A stretch of 64,000 bases of DNA from Burkholderia aenigmatica (GTDB lineage: Bacteria; Pseudomonadota; Gammaproteobacteria; Burkholderiales; Burkholderiaceae): positions 1-64,000 of the forward strand of contig NZ_CABVQC010000014.1 of NCBI RefSeq assembly GCF_902499175.1, read 5' to 3'. Below are positions 25,843 to 34,107 of the stretch, in pieces. The position numbers were made by a program, and so were the translations under genes. The number at the start of each line of letters is the position of its first letter. Within the stretch, counting starts at the first letter, position 1. Under the pieces are notes generated by a model that worked only from the letters and a program-made list of their open reading frames with translations, ran no database searches and was not told where the DNA came from.

Positions 25843-26445
25843 ATGAAAACCGACGCCGAATCCCATCAACGGATGACCGAACGCCGCCGTGCCGGCCATG
25901 AGAAGAAGCAGGCCGCCGCCGTCAACGAAAAGGGCCTGCTGATCGTCAATACCGGCAATGGCAAGGGCAAGAGCACGGCCGCGTTCGGCATGGCCGTGCG
26001 CGTGCTCGGCCACGGCATGCGGCTCGGCGTCGTACAGTTCATCAAGGGCGCGCTGCACACGTCCGAGCGCGACTTCCTCGGCGCGGTAGCCGAATGCGAT
26101 TTCGTGACGATGGGCGATGGCTATACGTGGAACACGCAGAACCGCGACGCCGACATCGCGACCGCGCGCAAGGGCTGGGACGAGGCGCGCCGGATGATCG
26201 AGAGCGGCGACTACCGGATGGTGATCCTCGACGAACTGAACACGGTGCTGAAGTACGAATACCTGCCGCTCGACGAAGTGCTCGCGACGCTGGCCGCGCG
26301 CCCTGATTCGGTGCACGTCGTCGTGACCGGGCGGCACGCGCCCGATGCGCTGATCGACGCGGCCGACCTCGTTACCGAAATGCGGCTCGTCAAGCATCCG
26401 TACAAGGAACAAGGCGTGAAGGCGCAACGCGGCGTGGAGTTCTGA
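25843..26445 (+). CDS. cobO: Cob(I)yrinic acid a,c-diamide adenosyltransferase
   Basis: 200 residues with the P-loop TGNGKGKSTAAFGMA at about 37-51, VVQFIKGALHTSERDFL, MGDGYTWNTQN and VILDELNTVLKYEYLP. The C-terminus is VKHPYKEQGVKAQRGVEF, all typical of CobO/BtuR. The enzyme transfers the 5'-deoxyadenosyl group from ATP to reduced cobalt in cobyrinic acid a,c-diamide. The N-terminal 30 residues are charged and helical, as usual. It lies 2 nt before cobB. Confidence is high. Confidence 0.97.
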   Translation: MKTDAESHQRMTERRRAGHEKKQAAAVNEKGLLIVNTGNGKGKSTAAFGMAVRVLGHGMRLGVVQFIKGALHTSERDFLGAVAECDFVTMGDGYTWNTQNRDADIATARKGWDEARRMIESGDYRMVILDELNTVLKYEYLPLDEVLATLAARPDSVHVVVTGRHAPDALIDAADLVTEMRLVKHPYKEQGVKAQRGVEF

Positions 26446-26447
26446 GC

Positions 26448-27752
26448 GTGCCGGCCTGCCCCGCGCTGTTCGTCAGCGCGCCCGCGTCGGGCCAGGGCAA
26501 GACGTCGGTGACGGCCGGCCTGGCGCGGCTGCACCGCCGGCTCGGCCGGCGCGTGCGCGTGTTCAAGACCGGGCCCGACTTTCTCGATCCGATGCTGCTC
26601 GAACGTGCGAGCGGCGCGCCCGTACATGCGCTCGACCTCGGGATGGTCGGCGAGGCCGGCTGCCGCGCGCTGCTGGCCGACGCCGCGCGCGAGGCCGACC
26701 TGATCCTGATCGAAGGCGTGATGGGGCTGTTCGACGGCACACCGAGCAGTGCCGATCTCGCGGCCGCGTTCGGCGTGCCGGTCGTCGCGGTGATTTCCGC
26801 GAAGTCGATGGCGCAGACGTTCGCGGCGATCGCATTCGGGCTCGCGCGGTTCCGGCCGGGGCTGCCGTTTCACGGCGTGCTGGCGAATCGCGTCGGCTCG
26901 GCCCGGCACGCGGAACTGCTGCAACAGGCGCTGCCCGACGACCTGCGCTGGCTCGGGCACGTGCCGGCCGATGCGGGCATCGCGCTGCCGGAGCGGCATC
27001 TCGGCCTGTACCAGCCGGCCGACATCGACGATCTCGACGCACGGCTCGATCGCGCGGCCGACGTGCTCGCGCAGACGGCGCTTGCCGAGTTGCCGCCGGC
27101 CGTCGCGTTCGCGGAACCGGACCTGGCCGCACCGCTGCCGCGCGCGCTTGCCGGCAAGCGGATCGCGGTCGCGCGCGATACAGCGTTTTCGTTCGTCTAT
27201 CCGGCGAATCTCGCGTTGCTGGATACGCTCGGTGCGGAACTGCGGTGCTTCTCGCCGCTTGCCGACGAACCCGTGCCCGACGATTGCGACGCGCTGTTTT
27301 TGCCGGGCGGCTATCCGGAACTGCATGCGGCGACGCTGGCGGCGAATGTCGTGGCCGCGCAGACGATTCGCGCGCATGCGGCGGCCGGCCGGCCGATCGT
27401 CGCGGAATGCGGGGGGATGGTGTATCTGTGTGAATCGCTGACCGATGTGGACGGCGTGACGACGCCGATGCTTGGGCTGTTGCCGGGTCAGGCGACGATG
27501 CAGCGCCGGTTCGCGGCGCTCGGCATGCAGCAGATCGATACGCGCACCGGGCCGATGCGCGGACATACGTTTCATTATTCGCGGCTCGCGACGCCGCTGG
27601 AACCCATCGCGCACGCCGCGCGCCCCGACGGCGCGCCGGGCAGTGGCGAAGCCGTGTATCGCCACGGCGCGATCGTCGCGACGTACATGCACATGTACTG
27701 GCCGTCGAATCCGGATGCGGCGGCGGCGCTGTTCAGCGGGGAAGCGTGGTGA
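26448..27752 (+). CDS. cobB: Cobyrinic acid / hydrogenobyrinic acid a,c-diamide synthase
   Basis: 434 residues from a GTG start. The N-terminal dethiobiotin-synthetase-like ATP-binding half has VSAPASGQGKTSVTAGLARL (9-28), FKTGPDFLDP and LILIEGVMGLFDG. The C-terminal class I glutamine amidotransferase half has DALFLPGGYPELHA and the nucleophile Cys321 in IVAECGGMVYL. It amidates the a and c carboxylates using glutamine and ATP before cobalt insertion. It is the last gene of the cobA-cobE-cobO-cobB run. CobQ, CobC, CobD and CobU are not in this window. Confidence 0.96.
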   Translation: MPACPALFVSAPASGQGKTSVTAGLARLHRRLGRRVRVFKTGPDFLDPMLLERASGAPVHALDLGMVGEAGCRALLADAAREADLILIEGVMGLFDGTPSSADLAAAFGVPVVAVISAKSMAQTFAAIAFGLARFRPGLPFHGVLANRVGSARHAELLQQALPDDLRWLGHVPADAGIALPERHLGLYQPADIDDLDARLDRAADVLAQTALAELPPAVAFAEPDLAAPLPRALAGKRIAVARDTAFSFVYPANLALLDTLGAELRCFSPLADEPVPDDCDALFLPGGYPELHAATLAANVVAAQTIRAHAAAGRPIVAECGGMVYLCESLTDVDGVTTPMLGLLPGQATMQRRFAALGMQQIDTRTGPMRGHTFHYSRLATPLEPIAHAARPDGAPGSGEAVYRHGAIVATYMHMYWPSNPDAAAALFSGEAW

Positions 27753-27791
27753 CTTGCGGCGACGGAATGACGCGGCCGGGCAGGCCCGCCG

Positions 27792-28331
27792 TCACGGCTT
27801 CTCCCGTCCGGGCGCTTCCGATCTCGATGTCCGGATCACGATCCCGTCCGGCGAAAAATGTGCATTGAACATCGCGTCGCCCGATACGCCACCTTCAGCC
27901 CAGTGCCAGCTCCAGACTTCTTCGTGGCTCAACGCGTATTGCGAGACCGACGTCGGCTTGCCGAGCAGTTGCCGCACGTCGTCCTTCGTCATCCCCGGCA
28001 CGACCTTCGCGATGTTTTCCGCGCTCAGCGCCTGCGTGATCGACATGAGCCTGCCGTCCGGCCCGAAGTCGAGCATGTACGTGCTCGTCCCGAACGGGCC
28101 GCGCGGATACTCGTACCGCTGCGAGCCGTCTTCGTTCTGCCTGACCATCTCGGGCTTGCCCGCGGCGCGGAGCACGTCGTCGACCGTCGACACGCCCCGC
28201 TGCAGACTGCCGAACGCCACGTTGTCCGGCTTGATCGCGTTGACCGCATCGGCCATCTTCTGATCGTCGCATCCGGTCAGGAGGAAGCCGAACGCGCAGG
28301 CCGTCAGCGCGATGAGGATAGGTTTTCGCAT
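27792..28331 (-). CDS. Lipoprotein with BamE/SmpA-OmlA-like repeats
   Basis: 179 residues. A lipoprotein signal MRKPILIALTACAFGFLLTGC ends in the lipobox LTGC, followed by DDQ. The rest has two similar segments, VSTVDDVLRAAGKPEMV...STYMLDFGPDGRL and VPGMTKDDVRQLLGKPTSV...VWSWHW, resembling the BamE/OmlA fold. It is likely anchored to the inner leaflet of the outer membrane, though Asp after the lipid cysteine could favour inner-membrane retention. It is not the BamE of the main assembly complex by sequence length. It is convergent with cobB and has no obvious operon partner. Confidence 0.8.
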   Translation of the reverse strand: MRKPILIALTACAFGFLLTGCDDQKMADAVNAIKPDNVAFGSLQRGVSTVDDVLRAAGKPEMVRQNEDGSQRYEYPRGPFGTSTYMLDFGPDGRLMSITQALSAENIAKVVPGMTKDDVRQLLGKPTSVSQYALSHEEVWSWHWAEGGVSGDAMFNAHFSPDGIVIRTSRSEAPGREKP

Positions 28332-28664
28332 GTCGTAGGGGCGGTATCGATTGAGCAGGGCCGGCGCCCATGGCCAAGAGGCAGTGCGAGCCCGGGTGTG
28401 AGCGGTCGAGCGACGCGTGCCCGGCCGTGCAGGCCGGAAAACACCGTTCGTTCAGCGAGCGGCGCAGCCGAATTCTCGTTGCTGCCGGCGCCCGGCACGG
28501 ATCGCGCCGTGCGGGCCGTCCGCGTGTGCCGACGACCGGTCCGACGCGAAACGGAGCGTAGCACGCGGCCTTGCAACGCCATGTCAAGGACCGTCAAATC
28601 CTGATCCCGCCGGGGCGATGCGATGCCGATGGACCATGCGGGCGCCGCGCGCGGGCCGCAACCG
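28332..28664. other. Intergenic region without a supported gene
   Basis: 333 nt between the lipoprotein start and the amidohydrolase stop. On the minus strand a TTGACA near 28590 and a TGCTACGCT near 28560 lie upstream of the lipoprotein, but the 21-nt spacing is too long for a convincing promoter. Nothing else recognised. Confidence 0.4.
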
Positions 28665-29828
28665 TCACACCAGAAACGCCTCCGCCAGCTTCACCCAGTA
28701 CGACGCGCCGGTGGGCAACGCCGCATCGTTGAAGTCGTAGCCCGGGTTGTGCACCATGCAGCCACCCTCCCCGTCGCCGTTGCCGATGATCAGGTAGCAG
28801 CCGGGCCGCTTCTCGAGCAGGAACGCAAAATCCTCGCTGCCGGTGAGCGGCACCATCCCGTCGATCAGGTTCGCGTCGCCCACCCATTCGCGTGCGACGT
28901 TGCGCGCGAAGGCCGTCATCTCCGCATCGTTGACGAGCACCGGGTAGCGGCGCTGGTAGTCGATCGTCGCGGTCGCGCCGAACACGGCCGCCTGCGCATG
29001 CACGACTTCCTTGATACGCGTCTCGAGCAGGTCACGCACCTCCGGCTTCAGCGCGCGCACCGACAGGCGCATCTGCGCACGATCGGGAATCACGTTCGGC
29101 GCCTCGCCCGCGTGGATCGCGCCGACCGTGACGATCGCCATGTCGAGCGGCGACACGTTGCGCGACACGATCGTCTGCAGCGCGATGACGATCTGCGCAC
29201 AGACGACCACCGAGTCGACGGCCTTGTGCGGCACCGCGCCGTGGCCGCCACGGCCCTGTACGTCGACGATCACCGTATCCGACGACGCCATGAACGGCCC
29301 CGGCAGGAAACCGAACTTGCCCGTCGGGAACCCGGGCATGTTGTGCATCGCGAAGATCGCGTCGCACGGGAACTGCTCGAACAGCCCTTCGTCGAGCATC
29401 TTCTTCGCGCCGCCGAGCCCTTCCTCCGCCGGCTGGAAAATCAGGTTCAGCGTGCCCGAGAAGCAGCGCTCGCGCGCGAGATGCTTCGCGGCCGCGAGCA
29501 GCATCGCCGTGTGGCCGTCGTGGCCGCACGCGTGCATCTTGCCGGCGATCTTGCTCTCGTACGGCAGGCCCGTCGACTCGTGGATCGGCAGCGCGTCCAT
29601 GTCGGCGCGCAGGCCGAGGCGCTGCGTGCCGTTGCCGACCTTCAACTGCCCGACGACGCCCGTCCCGCCGAGCCCGCGATGCACCGTGTAGCCCCACGAC
29701 TGCAGTTGCGCCGCGACGAGGTCGCTCGTCGCGAATTCCTCGAAACCGAGCTCGGGGTGGGCATGGATGCGGTGCCGGATCTCGATCATTTCGTCGGCGA
29801 GGCCTGCGGGAATCACGCTGTGCGTCAC
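28665..29828 (-). CDS. M20-family amidohydrolase (hippurate hydrolase/N-acyl-amino-acid hydrolase-like)
   Basis: 387 residues from the GTG at 29828, which has AGGAG nine nt upstream. An extension upstream to 30086 lacks support. It contains IRHRIHAHPELGFEE, LRADMDALPIHE, MHACGHDGHTAML and FQPAEEGLGGAKKML, the metal ligands (His, Asp, Glu, His) and catalytic Glu of M20 peptidases. GRGGHGAVPHKAVD in the lid domain and a C-terminal TGSEDFAFLLEKRPG follow. It probably cleaves the amide bond of an N-acylated amino acid. The protein is cytoplasmic. It is divergent from the AbiEi gene with 327 nt between them. Confidence 0.92.
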   Translation of the reverse strand: MTHSVIPAGLADEMIEIRHRIHAHPELGFEEFATSDLVAAQLQSWGYTVHRGLGGTGVVGQLKVGNGTQRLGLRADMDALPIHESTGLPYESKIAGKMHACGHDGHTAMLLAAAKHLARERCFSGTLNLIFQPAEEGLGGAKKMLDEGLFEQFPCDAIFAMHNMPGFPTGKFGFLPGPFMASSDTVIVDVQGRGGHGAVPHKAVDSVVVCAQIVIALQTIVSRNVSPLDMAIVTVGAIHAGEAPNVIPDRAQMRLSVRALKPEVRDLLETRIKEVVHAQAAVFGATATIDYQRRYPVLVNDAEMTAFARNVAREWVGDANLIDGMVPLTGSEDFAFLLEKRPGCYLIIGNGDGEGGCMVHNPGYDFNDAALPTGASYWVKLAEAFLV

Positions 29829-30102
29829 GGTGTCGTCTCCTGTCCTTTGGGGAATATGCAGGCAAGGATAGTCAGTTCGATGGCAACCCGGAAGACCGAG
29901 AGTCGTCGTGGTAGCAACCGATGGTTGCCATAGGGGAATGCGATGCGCGACGAGCGCAAGCCCGGCCATCCGGACGACTGCCGCATGAGATCCGAGCGCG
30001 CGAAACTGTACGCCACCCGCCCATTTCCTGCGTATGAGAGCCCGATGACTATCGCCTGACACCCTGAAATAGCCCATACATATCAAAGGCTTGTGAATTA
30101 TT

Positions 30103-30155
30103 GTTCACTTTTTGACGTTCGTACATTTTTTGTGTACGCTGACAAAAAAGTGAAC
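30103..30155 (+). promoter_or_regulatory. Concentric palindromic operator and promoter of the AbiE-type locus
   Basis: Perfect 11-bp inverted repeats GTTCACTTTTT (30103-30113) and AAAAAGTGAAC (30145-30155) share their centre with an inner repeat CGTACA (30120-30125) and TGTACG (30133-30138). Inside lies TTGACG (30112-30117) and TACGCT (30135-30140) with a 17-nt spacer, a good sigma-70 promoter. A regulator bound to the repeats would block it. The antitoxin start follows at 30156. The remaining 29829-30102 shows no gene. Confidence 0.7.
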
Positions 30156-31241
30156 ATGCGATTCCCTTCGATGCCCGCGAACCCTTCCCTCTCCCTGCCG
30201 GAACAGCACGTGCTCGACGAAGCCTGCGCCGCGTTCGAACGCGCGACCCGGCGCTTTCGCGCGCGGCCCGTGCGCGTGCCGGCCGCCTACAAGGCACGCG
30301 CCGACGCCATGATCCGCTTCGACGTTGCGGGGCAGGTATTCGAGATGCCGGTCGCGGTGCGCCTGCACGTCGAATCGCTGGCGGGCACGCTCGCGGCATT
30401 GCGCCGCGGCGGCGGCAACGCAGCGCCCGGCGAGCGCCCGTTGATGCTGGTCGCGCCGCATCTGTCGGCCGAACTGGCCGCCGGCCTGATCGACCAGGGC
30501 ATCCCGTTTCTCGATACCGCCGGCAACGCATGCCTGATTCAGCCGGAGGCAACCGTGATGATCGCGGGCCGGCCGAAGCCCGCACGGGCACCGCGCCGGC
30601 AGTCGTCGCGCGCGACGACGCCGAAGGGGCTGGCCGTGATGTTCGCGCTCGCGACGCAGCCCGGCCTCGTCGCGCAACCGTATCGGGCGATCGCGGCCGC
30701 GTCGGATGTCGCGCTCGGCACGGTCAATCTGGCGATGGACGATCTGATCGCGCGCGGCCTCGTCGGGCAGCGCCGCAACGGCGAGCGCCTGCTTCCCGAC
30801 TGGCCTCGCTTCGTGCAGGAATGGGTCGCGCTGTACCCGAGCCGCTTGCGCGCGAAGCTGCCGAGCCGCCGGTTTGCCAGCCTCGCGCCCGACTGGTGGC
30901 GCGGTTTCGATTTCGCGGCATTCGATGCGCGGCTCGGCGGCGAGCCGGCGGCCGACCTGCTGACGCACGACCTGAAGCCGGCCACGATCACCGTCTATAC
31001 GCACGGCACCGCGTCGAACCGGCTGCTGCTCCAGGGACGCCTGCGTCCGGACGAGCGCGGCGAGGTCGAACTCGTCGAAGCGTTCTGGCCGCCGTCTGCC
31101 GCGCTCGACTGGCGCGAGCAGGAAGGACCGGTCGTGCCGCCGCTGTTGATCTACGCGGATCTCGTCTCGTCCGGCGACAGCCGCAATCTCGCCATCGCGG
31201 ATCGCATCCATGACCGATATCTCGCCCACCCGCCCGCTTGA
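30156..31241 (+). CDS. AbiEi-type antitoxin/transcriptional repressor (type IV toxin-antitoxin)
   Basis: 361 residues from the ATG at 30156. The N-terminal half has ADAMIRFDVAGQVFEMPVAV, PLMLVAPHLSAELAAGLIDQ and GIPFLDTAGNACLI, the latter a hallmark of the AbiEi_2 group. A winged helix-turn-helix is seen at about 165-220 (LVAQPYRAIAAASDVALGTV). A conserved C-terminal domain follows. Such antitoxins repress their own promoter and counter a nucleotidyltransferase toxin. The gene overlaps the toxin gene by 32 nt. A palindromic operator overlaps its promoter, consistent with autoregulation. Confidence 0.78.
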   Translation: MRFPSMPANPSLSLPEQHVLDEACAAFERATRRFRARPVRVPAAYKARADAMIRFDVAGQVFEMPVAVRLHVESLAGTLAALRRGGGNAAPGERPLMLVAPHLSAELAAGLIDQGIPFLDTAGNACLIQPEATVMIAGRPKPARAPRRQSSRATTPKGLAVMFALATQPGLVAQPYRAIAAASDVALGTVNLAMDDLIARGLVGQRRNGERLLPDWPRFVQEWVALYPSRLRAKLPSRRFASLAPDWWRGFDFAAFDARLGGEPAADLLTHDLKPATITVYTHGTASNRLLLQGRLRPDERGEVELVEAFWPPSAALDWREQEGPVVPPLLIYADLVSSGDSRNLAIADRIHDRYLAHPPA

Positions 31242-32115
31242 AGTCGACGCACGCCGGCCGCTGGAGCCTGCGGCGGTCGCGTTGCTGCAGGCCGTTAGCT
31301 CGGCCTGCGCAAACCTCGACGCGGCGTTCGTGGTCGCCGGCGCTACCGCGCGCGACATCCTGATGTGGCACGTGCACGGCATCCGGCCGGTGCGTGCAAC
31401 GCGCGACGTCGACGTTGCCGTGTGCGCGGTGAGCTGGCCATTTCACGCGCAACTCGTCGAGGCACTCGTCGCCACCGGGCAATTCACGCGCGCATCGAAA
31501 CAGCAGCAGAAACTGCTGTTCGACAGCGGCGCGCACGGTTTTCGCACGGAGCTGGACCTCGTGCCGTTCGGGCCGCTCGAAACGCCGCCGGGCGAGATTG
31601 CGTGGCCGCCCGGCGGTGAATTCGTGCTGAACGTACTCGGGTTCCAGGAAGCGGTGGACACCGCACAGCCGGTGTCGATCGACGCGCATACCCTGGTGCC
31701 GGTGGCCAGCCTGCCGGCGCTGACGCTGCTGAAGCTGCTCGCGTGGAAGGACCGGCGTGCGCGCCAGAACAGTGACGCGTACGACCTGCTGTTCCTGCTG
31801 CGGAATTTCCACGACGCCGGCAATCGCGAACGTATCTGGGATGATGCGCCGGACCTGCTCGAGACCCATGCGTTCCAGCCGGGACTCGCCGCGGCCGCGC
31901 TGCTCGCGCGCGAGGCGCAGCAAATTGCTTCGCCGCCAACGCGCGACGCGATCCGCGCGCTGTTGTCGGACGCAGCGACCTATGCCGCGCTCGGCCAGGA
32001 TCTGCTGGCACGCGCTTTCGCACTGTTGCCCGGTGAATTCAGCGACGACGTCGACCGGTATCTCGATGCGTTCCGTACCGCCTTTCTCGTCGATCAACCC
32101 GCGCCACGCACGTGA
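31210..32115 (+). CDS. AbiEii/AbiGii-type nucleotidyltransferase toxin
   Basis: 301 residues with FVVAGATARDILMWHVHGI and ATRDVDVAVCAVSW, the glycine-rich loop and DxD motif of a DNA polymerase beta-like nucleotidyltransferase. LPALTLLKLLAWKDRRARQN followed by DAYDLLFLL is the C-terminal helical motif seen in AbiEii proteins. These toxins act by NTP transfer and are bacteriostatic; the target here is unknown. Its start lies inside the antitoxin gene, so translation is coupled. The locus could serve in phage defence or plasmid-like stability, which the sequence does not decide. Confidence 0.78.
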   Translation: MTDISPTRPLEVDARRPLEPAAVALLQAVSSACANLDAAFVVAGATARDILMWHVHGIRPVRATRDVDVAVCAVSWPFHAQLVEALVATGQFTRASKQQQKLLFDSGAHGFRTELDLVPFGPLETPPGEIAWPPGGEFVLNVLGFQEAVDTAQPVSIDAHTLVPVASLPALTLLKLLAWKDRRARQNSDAYDLLFLLRNFHDAGNRERIWDDAPDLLETHAFQPGLAAAALLAREAQQIASPPTRDAIRALLSDAATYAALGQDLLARAFALLPGEFSDDVDRYLDAFRTAFLVDQPAPRT

Positions 32116-32163
32116 CGCGTCGCTGCGGAACAGCAGCGTGCGCGTACGGATACGAAGCTGCGC

Positions 32164-32580
32164 TCAGGCCGCCCAGTCTTCGAGCGCCAACCCGGCGACA
32201 CGGCCGAACTCGCGGCTGTTGTGCGTGACGAGCACCGCACCGGCCGCGATCGCATGCCCGGCGATCGACGCGTCGTTCGCGCCGATCGGCGTGCCGCGCG
32301 CGGCAAGATCGGCACGAATCGCGGCCGTTGCATCGACGGCCGCGGTATCCCACGACAGCACGCCATCCAGCCGCGAAACAAAGGCTGTCACGAGTTCCGC
32401 ATGCTTCGGTGACGCCTTCCTGCCAACCGCGCCGAACCGCATTTCGGCGTACGTAATCGCCGAGACGACGATCCGGTGTTGCGCATTGACGCACGATTGC
32501 AGCCGCGACAGCACCACGGGAGGCCGCTCGCGCATGATGAACGAGCAGATGTTCGTATCGAGCATGTAGAGCGTGGTCAC
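32164..32580 (-). CDS. vapC: VapC-type PIN-domain ribonuclease toxin
   Basis: 138 residues from a GTG at 32580, overlapping the antitoxin stop as GTGA. MLDTNICSFIM carries the first acidic residue of the PIN domain, VSAITYAEMRFGA the second, and GANDASIAGHAIAAG the third, with LVTHNSREF at the end. These residues bind Mg2+ for cleavage of RNA, often initiator tRNA in this family. An internal ATG (MLDTN) is an alternative start. The 48 nt between this stop and the AbiEii stop contain a small hairpin without a U-tract. Confidence 0.93.
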   Translation of the reverse strand: MTTLYMLDTNICSFIMRERPPVVLSRLQSCVNAQHRIVVSAITYAEMRFGAVGRKASPKHAELVTAFVSRLDGVLSWDTAAVDATAAIRADLAARGTPIGANDASIAGHAIAAGAVLVTHNSREFGRVAGLALEDWAA

Positions 32581-32840
32581 TGGCCGGACTCCGTCGGCGC
32601 GGCGCCACCACCGGACAGGTCGAAGCGGCCGGACTCGATGACGGCCGGACGTTCGGCGAGGAAGTCGGCGTCGGCCAGCGGTTCGCTCGCGAACGAGAGC
32701 CACGTGGGCCGCACCGGCCGCAGCAACAGTGTGTCGCCCTCGCGGCGGATCTCGAGTTCCGTCACCCCCTCGAACTCCATGTCCTTCGGGATGCGGATCG
32801 CCTGATTACGGGCGTTCTTGAAAATGGAAACGGTGCGCAT
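32577..32840 (-). CDS. vapB: VapB-type antitoxin
   Basis: 87 residues from the ATG at 32840 (MRTVSIFKNARNQAIRIPKD). The N-terminus is an AbrB/SpoVT-type swapped-hairpin DNA-binding domain (EFEGVTELEIRREGDTLLLR). The C-terminal part, with ADADFLAERPAVIESGRFDL, would wrap the toxin. It precedes vapC with a 4-nt overlap. A longer reading to 32990 passes through the promoter and is rejected. It probably represses the tandem-repeat promoter at 32870-32897 together with VapC. Confidence 0.92.
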   Translation of the reverse strand: MRTVSIFKNARNQAIRIPKDMEFEGVTELEIRREGDTLLLRPVRPTWLSFASEPLADADFLAERPAVIESGRFDLSGGGAAPTESGQ

Positions 32841-32869
32841 GAGCCACTCCATGGGAGATCGATGCGTCC

Positions 32870-32897
32870 ATTCTAGGCATATGTCGGCATATGTCAA
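32870..32897 (-). promoter_or_regulatory. vapBC promoter with two 10-bp tandem repeats
   Basis: Minus-strand TTGACA (32897-32892), 16-nt spacer and TAGAAT (32875-32870). Two exact copies of GGCATATGTC (32876-32885 and 32886-32895) fill the spacer and overlap the -35, each with a CATATG palindrome core. They are one helical turn apart, well suited for VapBC binding. Confidence 0.7.
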
Positions 32898-33090
32898 TTT
32901 GACGGGGTGCGAATCGGACGTCGCGCCCCACGCTGTCGAGGGTGTCGGGTTCATGTTGCCGGCCTGTCGTGGATGAGAAGAGCGATCCATTCTTCATGAC
33001 GCAGGCCGGGCGGTCCATATCCCGGACGGCCGATGCACGCGCATCGCAAGGCCGCACGCAACGTCGCACCGACGCTGCGCGCCCGCACCG

Positions 33091-34107
33091 TCACGGCAAC
33101 CGGAAAGTGTCGAAGAATGTATCGCGCTCGATCACGGTGAGCGCCGCGCGCTTGTGCGGGAAATCGAATTCCTTCAGCGTGTAGAACCCGAGCCGGTGCA
33201 TGTACGCGATGTGCCGCACGTGATCGACGCGCGGCTCGCCGACGAGCCGCTGCGTGCGCGGTTCGTCGACGAACATGTAGTGCAGCACCCCGCTCCACCA
33301 TGCATGCAGCTTGCCGGCGCTCTGGAAGCGCGAGTCGCCGATCAGCAGGTGCAGCCCGCGGTCGTAGTCGTGCGCCTCGTAGAACGGCGCGAGACGGTCC
33401 TCCTTCGCCCAGTAGAACTCGAAATAGCCGAACGGCGTGTCGTCGAAATAGCCGATCATCGGGTGCATGTGCGGATCGGCGAGCCGCTCCGCGAGATACG
33501 CCGCGTGCTCGTCGCGCGTGCCGCGCTGGTCCCAGAAGTGCGCGACGCGATCGAGGTTCATCCAGTCGCTGAACAATTGCGCATGTTCGTCGATGTCGAC
33601 GGTGCGCAGGCTGAACGTCATCCCGACCTGCGGCATGTCGCGCGCATAGATCTCGCCGGCCGGCGACGGCGGCCGCACCGGGTGCCGGTGGCCGTTCGTG
33701 ATCGTGTAACGCAGCGGCATCCCGCCCGACGCAGGCGCCTTCAGCCACGGCCGCGGGTTCTGCCAGAACGTCGCGCGCGACACGGTGAGGCGCAGCGTGT
33801 CGCCGGCAACCTGTGCACCGTCGATCACACCCTCGCGCACCGCGCGTGCGACGTACGACGCAACGGCCGCCGCATCGGCGCCGCCGAGCGGCACCGTGAC
33901 CGTCGCCGCGTCGTAGCGCGTGTCGGTGTTGAACAGCGCGACGAACGCCGCGAGCAATCCGTCCGGCGCATCGTCGGGCCGCCACGCGTCGAGCGTGTGC
34001 TCGGCGACTGCCCTCGCCGGCCCGTGTGCGGCGCCGTCGAGCGCGGCGGCCACGTCCCCTTCGACGGCGTCGGCCGTGCCGGCCGGTTTCGTCAGCGTGT
34101 CTTCCAT
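33091..34107 (-). CDS. orbL: N5-hydroxyornithine acyltransferase (IucB/PvdY-like)
   Basis: 338 residues from the ATG at 34107, which shares a base with the pvdF stop. The C-terminal acyltransferase of the siderophore GNAT type has GEIYARDMPQVGMTFSLRTV, FGYFEFYWAKEDRLAPFY, DYDRGLHLLIGDSRFQSAGK and YMFVDEPRTQRLVGEPRVD. It is thought to acylate N5-hydroxyornithine at position 1 of ornibactin with a hydroxy fatty acid. It is a paralogue of OrbK. It is the last gene of the leftward orbI operon, with nothing obvious between it and vapB. Confidence 0.88.
   Translation of the reverse strand: MEDTLTKPAGTADAVEGDVAAALDGAAHGPARAVAEHTLDAWRPDDAPDGLLAAFVALFNTDTRYDAATVTVPLGGADAAAVASYVARAVREGVIDGAQVAGDTLRLTVSRATFWQNPRPWLKAPASGGMPLRYTITNGHRHPVRPPSPAGEIYARDMPQVGMTFSLRTVDIDEHAQLFSDWMNLDRVAHFWDQRGTRDEHAAYLAERLADPHMHPMIGYFDDTPFGYFEFYWAKEDRLAPFYEAHDYDRGLHLLIGDSRFQSAGKLHAWWSGVLHYMFVDEPRTQRLVGEPRVDHVRHIAYMHRLGFYTLKEFDFPHKRAALTVIERDTFFDTFRLP

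Noticed and set aside
32121-32138. Hairpin CGCTGC-GGAACA-GCAGCG between the AbiEii and VapC stops
   Set aside because: No U-tract on either side and a short stem, so not reported as a terminator.
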